In this document: one piece after another, positions 12,376 to 23,400 of the stretch
Numbering within the stretch: the first letter of the stretch is position 1
How the letters are laid out: each line of letters opens with the position of its first letter
NCBI GenBank assembly: GCA_947462335.1
Contig: OX381714.1
Location: 18,882,618 to 18,946,617, forward strand
Reading direction: 5' to 3'
DNA from: Harmothoe impar
Taxonomy: Eukaryota > Annelida > Polychaeta > Phyllodocida > Polynoidae
DNA: 64,000 nt
Program-made: the position numbers and the translations under genes
The notes under the pieces: model-generated
Told to the model about the DNA's origin: nothing
The model's database searches: none
What the model saw: only the letters and a program-made list of their open reading frames with translations

Positions 12376-14164
12376 TTAGAGCAGCCTAACATATTTTTGA
12401 ATGTGAAGTGCAAGTAGCTCTTCCTCATCAGTGATTCCTTCAACAGGCTTCAACTCAGACTCTGTCTTGCTCATGACAAACCACTCAACAAAGGTCTTGC
12501 CAAGACCCTTAACCATAATCTCATCCTCCTGGAGAGCCTCAAGTGCCTCTTGGAGACTGTAAGGGAGGAGTGGAGCTCCAGCATCATGGGGCTCTGGGCA
12601 GGGGAGTTCCCTCTGAACCCCATCCAGACCTGCCAGTATGGTGGCAGAGAGGGCAAGGTAGGGATTGGCAAGTCCAGTAGGTAAGCGGTTTTCAAAATAT
12701 GTACCCTTAGGACCATCATTCTTTACCCTGATCATGGCATTGCGATCCTGGAGACCCCAGTTAGCACGGTCTGCGAACCAGGGCTTGTGGATGTGGAGGT
12801 AGCAGTTGGTCGTTGGGCAGCAGATAGCAGTCAGAGCCCCTGCATGGTGAACCAACCCTGCTATCCAATGCTTTGCAATCTCACTTAACTTATCAGGAGT
12901 CGATGCATCCCAAAATATGTTCCCTTCCTTCTCCCTCTCCCAAAGGGAGAAATTCAAATTAAGGCTATTACCATCACTTGATAAAGAACACTTAGACATG
13001 AATGTTGCCTGGAAACCCTTCTGACTTGCAATTTCCATGATGGCTTGCTTAGCTATCACACATGCATCGATTCCCTTGATGCCATATCTTGGTGAAGTAG
13101 TAAATTCAAATTGTCCTGGAGCATATTCACAGTGAATACGTTCCAGGGTGATGCCAGCCTTGCCCACATTCTGATCTACATCTACAATGAAGTTGTGAAA
13201 GTCACTTTGTGTGAGCACACACATGTAGTCTGGTTGTGAGAAGACAGGCTTATTGGTTGTCTTTTCTAACAAGCTGAATTCAAGCTCTATGCCTGTAAAG
13301 ATCTTTAGGTTAGCTTCATCTAGCTTTCCAAGCATCCTCTTTAGAATACCCCTTGAGCATGCCTCTTGAGGGGTGGATTTGTCCCAGAACGTTCCACACA
13401 GTAGCTGGCCAACTTTATGCCTGAAATTATGAAAGGCTCATAGATACCGAACATCCTTGGCTAATATTTACGTGATGAAACTTTGGCAGATAATAAACCA
13501 ATTATTGATGTTATTACCTAATACAATATTGTCTTTTCTGTAAACTGTCAACATGGCTCTACTTAAATTATTATAGTTCAAGAACTTAACATGCAACTGT
13601 AAAGCAAATTAGAAACTTACTCTGGGCGTGGTAGCCATTGAACTGCATGAAGAGTATCCAGGTCAGGTATCATGCTGACATCACCCCACCTGCTCTGCTC
13701 CACTTCCTTTGGATAGATCACCTCATTGTTAGGTCCATAGGCCTGCAATCCTGAATTGGTATTGGCATTTTTTTAATTGGCATTTTGATATGAATGTCGA
13801 CAGGTTAAATAACTTCATTTACATTCATTTGAATAAAACTGAGTGAATGTGCTGTGTGAATATGTCAATAGATTTAATCAACTCTTAGTTCTTGATTTAT
13901 AAAACATAGATTCTTTAAATGTTGCGATAATGTAGATGCTCAGAGATGTGATGTTTCTTTGATCAAATTGCTTTTCTTGTACTGTATCACTATATGTCTG
14001 AGGAGCTTACCACTGAAGCAGCCAGTGCCAGACTCAAGGAAGCGTACGGCAGATGCAGAAGGTAAGATGCAGCCCCGGGGTACACCATTCATGTCCACAA
14101 AGGTAAACCTGATGTACGCAAACTGCTGCACAGCCTCCTGTCTCTCCATCTTGGAATCTGCCAT
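12376..14164 (-). CDS. Lengsin-like glutamine synthetase family protein, intact copy
   Basis: Minus-strand gene with exons 14011-14164, 13621-13750 and 12376-13420. They join to exactly 442 codons plus TAA, with GTAAG donors, CAG acceptors and matching phases. The start is the ATG of MADSKMERQEAVQQF. The protein has the GS-I layout: a short N-terminal beta-grasp part, then a catalytic domain. Acidic metal ligands are retained: E140/E142 in GIELEF, E193 and E200 in CEYAPGQFEF, and E338 in FENRLP. ANPYLALSA (from about 346) and LAGLDGV follow. In the nucleotide/metal signature, where active enzymes have HxH, this protein reads N249-L-N251, and the usual K-P begins K-C. Animal lengsins are GS-fold proteins without demonstrated synthetase activity, so a pseudoenzyme or structural role is inferred. 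A divergent active enzyme remains possible. Confidence 0.85.
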
Positions 14165-15442
14165 TTCTAGATGTATAGACAGAGAGAAAAGAACAGTTAT
14201 TTGAGGGAGGTGCAATCTTTCGTGAGTGGTTTGCTTCCCATTAAAGGGTCAGCTTATGATGTTATAAATAAGATCAAGGTTATAGCACTGTGTAGTTTGA
14301 AGCAGGAATATGTTGATCAGCTACCCAGCAAATTAGTGCCAGGTTGTTTCACCTTGTTTCACCCCTGAAATTGTGTGTTCATTTCATGCATTTTGTGTCA
14401 CAAGTGTGCCCTCACACACACTGATACTGTGTTCCATGGAACACATTCACATAGTTCTGACAGATTTTTAAAAAGCTTTAAGGCTTATTCATGCAGAATG
14501 AAAATGACTCTGGTGATTTATTTGGACAAAGGTCCGCCTACCCCCTGCTATAGATGTGCGTATTGTGTTAATGTGTGGCATGAATTGCAAATTCTTCACA
14601 TGAACTGCGGCCTACACTACCATGGTAGGAATATTGGTGCATACATTACTAGCATGCACACAAAAGCAGAGAGGGCACCATCAGAATTCTGCTATGGTGC
14701 GATATTCTACTCAACATAATGAGTATTACAAACATAGCAGACTTTTCTTTTATTCAAAACAATTTAAAAAAAAAAAGTAAAACAACAACTACTATGGTCC
14801 ACAACTTTTTCTGCCATGGTGCAGGATGCTTTGTGAATATGTGTGCGTATTGTGCCATTTGCTGTCCCATGGTGTACAGTGGCATATTGTTCATAGGACA
14901 ACAGTCACACTAGTGCTTTTAAGTTTAATTTAGAAAAAAATTAGGGTAAATGATACGGTTGTATATAATGTACTGCCATTAGTTAATGTATGCAGGTAGC
15001 ATAATACAGGTAGTATAGTGATGTAAATCCCTAGCTTATATTTTCTTCTTTTTTTGTGCAGCCTGTAGAAGTTGTTTAGATTATGGTGGAACCATGACCG
15101 CCAAGCTTCCGATTTTAAACATGAAATGACGTATTTTTCACATAATTTTGTGTCTTAAGTTTCTATAGTATATATGTGTTAAATGTATGTCTTCTGATTG
15201 ACGTCAGACTTGTATACTTAGGCTTTTTCTTGTTAATCTGATGGATATTGATTAGCCGTTTTAGAGCAATATGAATAAAAGTACAAAATAAAGACATGTT
15301 AGGTTTTTAGGAGGTGACTAAAAAAAACAAAAAACAAAAAAAAACACGAAACAACTTAGTTGCCTAAACACACCTTTTGCCGATTATTGTTGAAAAAAAA
15401 GAGAGAAAAACCTTCCAAGCATCATAAAAGGTGGCGGGTATA

Positions 15443-15653
15443 ACTGTAAAACCTCGCGTTTAGGCCGCAGCTAGCATGAGCGCTGCGACTTATAGGATCG
15501 GCCCAAGGTCAGGGTGTGGCATATACGTGTGTTTTGCTACTATGGTAGAGTACTAAATTCATCATAATCAGGTTACTAGTGCAGCTTATAGGATCTGCCC
15601 AAAGTCAGGGTGAGGCTAAAATAAGAGTTAGGCTTATACGTGAGGTTTTACAG
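15443..15653. mobile_element. MITE with CTGTAAAACCTCGCG ends
   Basis: Left end ACTGTAAAACCTCGCG and right end CGTGAGGTTTTACAG are inverted repeats. Inside, GCTTATAGGATC-GCCCAA-GTCAGGGTG is repeated twice. It resembles the elements at 20276-20498 and 45434-45649, whose ends also contain GTAAAACC. Probably a mariner-type non-autonomous element. Confidence 0.65.
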
Positions 15654-15729
15654 ACAAAAACAATTTGTTGAAGAAGGCAAGACATTCTCGTCTTGTATTA
15701 ACATGACATCGTGCAAAGCGTTTACGTAA

Positions 15730-16780
15730 TACTGTGAATCTAGAAATAGATACTGCTAGAAATAAATATTTTTCTGAACTTAGTGATGCCATGCTGAATG
15801 ACTTAAAGGGTTTCTGGGCTACTTTAAAAGATATACTTCCCTCAAATAAAACTGCCTCAAAATTTATTAATTTAATTAATGATTTAGGCAATGAGATACC
15901 CCAAGATGATACAGCCGACTTTATAAACTGTTTTTTCGCAGTTAGCTGAGGTACACCAGAAAGACTTTGAGTTTAACGGTAGAAGATGTGAACGCGACAT
16001 GCCAAATGTTTCTTAACAACAAACAAATAATTGATTGTGTAAAAAAATCTCGACGTGTCTAAGCCAACTGCGTTGGATTACTTACCTATCCATATTTTTA
16101 AGCAAGCTGTGATACATAGTCCCTCACGTTTCATAAAATAATAAACCTGTGCATTTCTAGATGTAAAATTCCCAACAGTTGGAAGATAGCGACGGTCACA
16201 CCGCTACCCAAAGGTGGTGATTCCACAAATGTGTCAAATCTAAGGCCAATAAGCGTCTTACCCGTACCTGGGAAGGTATTAGAGAGGCTTCTCCACACTG
16301 AGCATTTAGAAGCAAATAATATTTTATCGACTCACCAAGGTGGTTATCAAAAGGCCAAATCCACACTTGACTCTATAAGTAATTTAGTTGATAATGTGTT
16401 AGAAAATAGGAATGTTCAAAGGAAATATAAGTCTTGCTGCATTTATTGACATTAAAAAAGCTTTCCATTCTGTAAATTGCACCATATCAATATCTAAATT
16501 AGAAGAATACGGTATAAGAAATAGGACTTTAACATTAATAGAAAACTACCTATCTCAGAGACAGCAGTGCACAATAGCAAATAATGTCAGATCTACTACC
16601 CTTCCTCATACATGTGGCGTGCCGCAAGGCTCAATTTTGGGTCCTTTATTTTTCCTTTTATATATTAACGACTGTATAAATGTCGAGGATGACCACTAAA
16701 CAATGCTCTATGCTGATGATTCAGTCTTATACGTATCTGCCAAAAATATACAAACCCTAAGTAATAGACGTTCGGTATTT
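15730..16780 (+). pseudogene. Decayed non-LTR retrotransposon ORF2 (reverse transcriptase)
   Basis: An ordered but frame-broken RT region. The pre-RT linker ends near DTADFINCFF (about 15930). It is followed by SNLRPISVLPVPGKVLERLL (from 16234), GGYQKAKSTLDSI, FIDIKKAFHSVN (about 16442), GVPQGSILGPLFFLLYINDC (from 16615) and LYADDSVLY (about 16704). At least two frameshifts and a premature stop separate the blocks; endonuclease and tail are missing. It belongs to the Jockey/CR1/L2-like LINE group by motif style; the clade is not resolved. Confidence 0.85.
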
Positions 16781-16799
16781 CAATAATCGTATGTGAGAC

Positions 16800-17282
16800 T
16801 GTATAATTTATTTTAATAACTTTTCTTTTTTTAAATGGGGGACATGAACAACACTATGAAAATATAGGTGATATGTATTGCAGCTAACGTATTTCCGTAA
16901 AAGATTTATTGTTATTTGGGATAAAGTATTATGATTGATTTGACTTATTGACCAATACAAGTGAATTTCTGTACTTGGACTAAAGAATTATGGAAAAACT
17001 GTTTATTGGATTGCAACGTATGGATCAAAATCCTTTAAACCCAAGTGAATGCAAACTGAGAGGTTGTGAAAATTAAGATACTGTGGTCAATAAAGTTAAA
17101 TTTGTTTTAAAAAAAACAGTGCCACTACACAGCAAATGGTGTTAAATCTTGAAGTGAAAAAAACTCCCCCTGTTGCCTCCTTTACATCAAAGTAATGCTC
17201 TTGATCATCATTATTTTAAATACGAAGTAAACCAGTATACTCACAGGTGTTCCCTGAGGCACACTTCCACCAACCTTCCCTG
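16800..17282. other. No gene recognised
   Basis: AT-rich sequence following the LINE fragment; no exon or element identified. Confidence 0.45.
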
Positions 17283-19110
17283 CAAGCTGATTTATGAAAA
17301 GAATGTGTCCTGACAAACAGAGCTGCTCTTATACCTGAAAGACAATGACTTCAGACTTAACAACTAAAACATATCTGAAGGTTTTAAGTTTATGTTAAAT
17401 ACTTTATAATGAGCTTGACCATGTTGCTCTGTGTATGGCTTCCTTTTTTCAGATAACTGCTACGCTAAAGAAAACAAATGTAATGGCGTGCCATGAGATA
17501 TTTCCCCCAGCTTCACAATGATACATAATATTAACATAAGGAGGCTAGTGATAAACGCTGGAGATGAATTACAATGTAATTCTGTTGATATAATGTGGAT
17601 ATCATAATACAGATATGGCAGTAGTATTGACATTACAATTATATCCATCCTTTTTTTCAGTTGTATCTGCTTATTTAACTGAAATAACTTCCTGCAAATG
17701 ACTGCAGCTGGCAGCAGTACACTCAGCTGAACTTAGCCGGCATTTTCGCCCAATTTATCTCAATAACATACAACGTTTTTAGTTAGTGAGATATTCCTGA
17801 GGAACAATGAATCTAAGCATACCGGAAGGTTTTAGGTTTTTGTTAAATACTATAATGATCTCGGCGATTTGATCAGTGTCTGACTGACTTTTTATGAATA
17901 ATCGTTAAGCTAAAGAAAACAAATGTAATGGCATGCCATGAGATATTTCCACCCATTTTGACAATGATACATACTATTAACATAATAAGGAGGTTAGTGA
18001 TGAATGCTGTAGATGAATTACAATGTAATTCTGTTGATATAATGTGAATATGATAATACAGGCATTACAGTGGCATTGGCATTGCAATGGTATGGATCCA
18101 TCTTTCTTTTTCAATCTTATCTGTTTATTTATATACATTCTGCAAATGAATGCAGCTATCAACAGTACACTCAGCTGAACTTAGCACTGTTGTCCAATTT
18201 GCCTCAATAATATATGTAATGCTACCTTTATTTTTGTTTTAACAAAGTATTAAAGAATTATTTGTGTGATATTACCTAGAAAAGGGAATAGGGGGAGGGT
18301 TAAAGATGAAAAGGCTATGTATGATTCTTAGTTCAATTAATAACCCAGTGAAAAGAATGTGTACTGGCGAACATGAGGCTCTTATTCCTGAAGGACAATG
18401 AATTCAAACTAAACTATTCAAACATAATGTTATCTCAGGGGCGTGGCAAGCAGTTTCAAAGTAGGGGGGACTGAGGGGTATTTTGACCCTTATTGACCCC
18501 TTTTTAATTGACCTTTTTGGTTTGACCTTTTTCAGGGTTGGTCAAAAGTGGGGGAGGGGACATGTCCGCCCCCCTTCACCCGGTTGCCACGCCCCTGGAT
18601 TATCTGAAGGTTTTAAAGTGGCATAATCACTGAACGCATCCCACTCACAGTTCTAGTACTGTTCTAGTTTACTATGTGGTTAAGTGTGAGTGGTGAGAAT
18701 CCCCTTTAAGTTAATATCATAATGAGCTTGGCTATGTTGATCTGTGTCTGACTGTTTTTGTTTTTTTTAAAGATAACCATTAAGTTAAATTGAACAATTC
18801 TAAAGCATTCCATGAGATGCTTCCACCCAGTTGTACCCAGTTTCAAAAAAATACATAATTTTAACATAAGGAGGTGAGTGATGAATGCTGTAGATGAATT
18901 ACAATTGCATTTGTTGATGTAATGCAGATATGATAATACAGGTATTGCAGTAGTATTGACATTACAATGATATCCATCTCAATTTCATCTGTTTATTTAA
19001 CTGAATATTCTGCAAATGAATGCAGCTATCAGCAGTACACTGAGCTAAATCAAGGCACTATTTATGTCCAGTTTCTCTCAATTACATACAAAATTGTTCA
19101 TAAATTATGT
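17283..19110. repeat. Three tandem copies of a non-coding ~430-490 bp unit
   Basis: Units begin about 17283, 17790 and 18350. Each runs through TCTGAAGGTTTTA, a GAGATATTTCC-type block, GAATTACAATGTAATTCTGTTGAT and CTGCAAATGAATGCAGCT (variants between copies). The third unit is enlarged by a 162-bp MITE (18436-18597). Open frames in the units are short and not conserved between copies, so a non-coding repeat is inferred. Confidence 0.75.
18436..18597. mobile_element. hAT-like MITE with CAGGGGCGTGGCAA ends
   Basis: Ends CAGGGGCGTGGCAA and TTGCCACGCCCCTG are perfect 14-bp inverted repeats. The flanks TGTTATCT and GATTATCT are a degenerate 8-bp direct repeat. The first unit of the surrounding triplication reads ACATATCTGAAGG, approximating the empty site. 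CAGGGGCG ends and an 8-bp duplication fit the hAT superfamily. A related copy in reverse orientation is at 28262-28412. Confidence 0.8.
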
Positions 19111-20275
19111 AATACTACCTTTAGTTTTGTTTGGATAAAGAATTTATTGATCAATATTACTTAGTAAATGGAAAAGGGGAAGGGTGAATGATAAAATAGC
19201 TAGGTATGATTCTTATCAGTCGAATAAAAAAGTGCATAAATCACCTCACCAAGGCTCCAATTAGATTATATGGAAATACTCAGTTATACATTTTTGGAAG
19301 ATAGTCAGAATGTACTCTGTAAGTGCATACCTACCCTGCTCATTAACAGTATTTGAGGAGAGCACATTACCTACTAACTTATTCCACGAAGGATTATTAT
19401 CACATTAATTATCAGTTTTGAACCATGAAGGAAAAGTAAATAGTAACCAATCATTTTGTAACAACTGCTCTTATGAATGACTGCTTTTACTATATTTTCA
19501 AAAAGTGACTGTTTTATTCTAACCCAGGTATCATAATCATTAGAATGCAGTATAGTTATACACATGTCCAACCCACTCTTTACAAGCTGAGACTATTTGA
19601 TGTTCCTGATATCTTATTTCAAGTTAATCAATTTCAATTCAAAATGTTATCCTTAAATACAGTTTGTAAATTACACAAACAAAAGTGTTATGTGTTAATT
19701 TGAACAAACCTATTGAGGGCCCTTAAAGGGTTAAGAGGTAAAGCCCGCTAAGATACAAGGTTTGTACAAGCTTCCATTACCACCCGACATTTCATAACAT
19801 ACAATATGAATAAGCTATAAATGCAATATATACATTATAAGGATACTTACAGGGGTTTTGGGCAGGGGGTGCGACGTTTGTATTCTCTGTGGGCCTATAT
19901 CTGAATATCAGATGAACAGGGTTGGCCTCCCATCATGCAGAATAAGCCAACGCCGGTGAGTGATCCCAAGTTCTGTGTGATCTGAAGCGTACTTATACCG
20001 TTGTATATGGGGTGGGTAGGGTAGGGTCATGTGGCACGTCCGATCACTGAAAGAGTTGGTCCCCTCCCATAGGGGTGGGGGCAGAAATGAACTTACTTAA
20101 GTGGAGGAACTAAGTCGTGCACTCCTAGGACACTATGATGGGGTATTTAAATTGTGTACGATTTTTTTCATGTTTTTCTTTTTGGTTGTCTTTTCTTAAG
20201 ATGGATCGCTACCTCGTGAATATGGACCCACTGCGCAGGTATCTGCGCATATAGCTGAAATGTATCAGAATAAGC
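19111..20275. other. No gene recognised; one MITE fragment
   Basis: A terminal scrap of the TTAACCC family (GGGCCCTTAAAGGGTTAAG) lies at about 19718-19736. The remainder shows no exon with both splice sites and a conserved motif. Confidence 0.45.
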
Positions 20276-20498
20276 TACCGTAAAACCCCTCCTTTAAGAC
20301 GACCCCACCTTTAAGACAACCCCCCAACTTTGGCAAAAAATCCGTCTTGTACAAAAAACACTTGAAAATCGATTTCACTATTATCTTATATATAAAAATC
20401 CCACCTTTAAGACGACCCCTAATTCTAGGAAAAAAATCGTCTTGCAGAGAAAAAAAAACACCAAATAAAATCCGTCTTAAAGCCGGGGTTTTACGGTA
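20276..20498. mobile_element. MITE with TACCGTAAAACCCC ends
   Basis: Left end TACCGTAAAACCCC and right end GGGGTTTTACGGTA are a perfect inverted match for 14 bp, continuing imperfectly (CTTTAAGACG) further in. TA at both tips is consistent with TA target duplication of Tc1/mariner-type elements. No coding capacity. Confidence 0.8.
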
Positions 20499-23400
20499 AT
20501 ATTAAGGAATCTGATACATATACATGCTGACTAAGCCAGGTTAAAAAATTGAATGATTTCGAGCAAAATTGACCGTTTTATTGGACTTTGAATATTTGAT
20601 ATATTTGTCGCCCATGATATTTGCCACTTTTATCAAAAGTTAGAATATTGAAACTGTTTACCAATAAAACATTATTTAGAATGATTTATAGATCTCATTA
20701 AGTTACTTAGAATAACTAAGGGTATAAATTTTAGCCATTTTCTATCCTGATTCTAGCCATTTTACACTTTATTTCTAGCTTTGAATGTAAGATTTAGACC
20801 GATTTTGCTATATTCTTTAACTTCAAAGGCCATAAAAACCTAAAAATATGCCTGGGACCCCCTATCAAAATCACTTTCATATGTTAGCAAATGATCTGAA
20901 CTATTTTCTGAGAGAGTTTAAAAAGGTTCTGTTAATTCTGAATACTATTTTTAGCCAATAAGGCTACAAAATAATAGCAATTTATTCTTATATTTTCCCG
21001 AAATATCATTTCTACCCAGAATGCCATGGGATACAACTGTAAAATTATTTTCGCAGTACAGTGGAACATATAGGCGTTTCAAATCTGAAGTTTTACATTT
21101 CTGTGCATAATGGTTGATATTTTTTTTAAAGAATGAAGTTTTTACATTTTTTTCTCATTTTGAGAGAACAATTAAAATACTTTAATTTTTCAAAATTCTG
21201 TATCCAAAAAAGTAGGTGGGGACCCCCCATTTTTCTTTCCATTTTCCGATTCTATATGATTCAGACTGTCCATAGAAAAAAATAGAGACATTCTGTTAAC
21301 TTTGATCAAAGAGTAGCGACGCACCTTAATAGCACTTAATTGCTATTTAACATCATGCGACTACCGAGATCTACGCCCTTGTTAGTTCACTATTAGTGAG
21401 TATTACTTTCTCCCAAATTATTACAATTACTATTAACGGCGAAAAGAAAAAATACACAGGTGTGGATCCCTGCAGTAGGTGATGGTCCAGTGAACATGAA
21501 GACCTTGACCCTGACCTGGGGCATACAGAGCCAGCAGGCCAGAAAGTCTTAGTATAAACCTAAGTAATACATAATATTATATAACCAACTGTAACTATTC
21601 ATACCGGTAGCATTATGCTTATATAATTATGAGGTAATTATAAACACAATAATGATTGTAATTGCCTCTGATACCTATATTACACAGAGCAGTTTGTTCA
21701 TTATGATTCATGATGATTCATTCCAACATGGAGTTAGTTAGAATACATTACTTTTACTTGTACACTAGATAAACGTATTAACGATGTACAGTGTACAATA
21801 AAATATGAACGCGCATAGTAGTCTAAATTCAAGTTACATATAGGGTAAATTCACCATAAGTCGACCCTTCCCGTCACAGTTTTACATGACCTTAAGCAGA
21901 TGCAGTCAAGTAAAACCACTATTGGATACCTGTTGTACCAGACATTGAGGGATGTTCCAGGGGGTTAAATTTATCATGTTTGAAAATGTTATGAACAATA
22001 TCACATGTAGATTATTGCCCTTATATTTGGAAATTTCAAATGGTCTATTTTCACTTAATGTTGACCAAAATTAATCTAGAGTGCACCACTCTCATCTCCA
22101 TCAAATAAAGTGAATCATTTTAAATTCATATCCAGATGAACTGGATTCACTAAATAAAATATGATTAGAATTATGGAGGTTTATTATTTTCCCATTAAGG
22201 GAGTGTTTTCTTAAACTATGGAGCTTTTGAAAAGCAGCTATGTAGGTAGCATTCCTTACAGAATAACAGTTGCTATAGGGTTACTGCTAACACCTTGTGG
22301 ATTGAGGTCGTCTTATGGTGACATTCTGGCCAGGTCATGGTGAAATTAGTAGGTGCTAGCTTATAAGCCCTAGCTACCTTTTGAGAACAGGGATGCTTTA
22401 TCAAAAGAAGTAGTCACATATGTTCAAAAGATGTGTATCCACTCATTTAATATCACAATTAGTAGATAATTTGACTGGGATGTATAATACTGTTCTAGGA
22501 CCAAATAAAACCGGGGGCAGACCTGCCTAACTAGATTAATTTGAGGTCACTGAATCCAAAAATGATGGTAGAAGGTGCACCATAAGTCTCACTATCTAAT
22601 TACTATGAGTCTGTATCAATTATCTTAATTAAAACAAAAATTACGATGAATGTACTAATGACATTGTATTTATAAATCACAGGCGAAACGGCTTCTAGGG
22701 ATCCAAGGAAATCCATAGTGTATATGTAAAACTACAGTAGATGCTACTTTCTATTTACACTAACTATTAACAATGCACGGTGCTTGATTCTATAGTCATA
22801 TGCATTTATAAACTATAAATGTGTATGTCATGCTTATTTTTGACTAATCTCTCAGGCCAGGGGCACTTGCAGAGGAAGGTTCACAGATAACGTCAAAGGA
22901 TTAATAATAGTGCGTGGGAATTGGAGAGTCCCAGCATTGGTTGCGTCATTTCTGAACGTCCCCTAGCTTATTAGCCAAATATAATTTATATGCTCCTATA
23001 GCATAGTGTAACATAATGGCATGTAGGGCCAGACAACACAGTTGACAACACTTTAATGATCAAGATCAGAACCATAACAATTTAAGCAGAAAAGCTGTTC
23101 ATTTAACAGAATGATAATATCGATATGTATTTATTCACCTATCGAATCCGCATTTGCTGTTCAATACCCTCCCCCTCCCCTCTGTCCACAATTCTATGAG
23201 ACCAATGGATCCTTGATTGTGTGTTCCACATCTAGAACTTGAGTGACACATGGTAGCAAACTGTGGTATAATTTAGGTTAGCATCTACTGGCAGTAAATT
23301 GCAATGTGCAAGGTACAATATAGATTCAAAATATTAGACATAGACACATAAGTATTCTTAGGAAATCAAAATAACTACTTTTTTTAACAATGGGGTGCAT

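Larger units (their letters stand above)
10850..15325. repeat. Tandem segmental duplication, right copy
   Basis: Partner of 3360-9602. Flanking non-coding DNA differs from the left copy at many positions. The block from about 12376 to 13770, including introns, differs at only a few per hundred, so the gene body is more alike than its surroundings. Confidence 0.8.
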
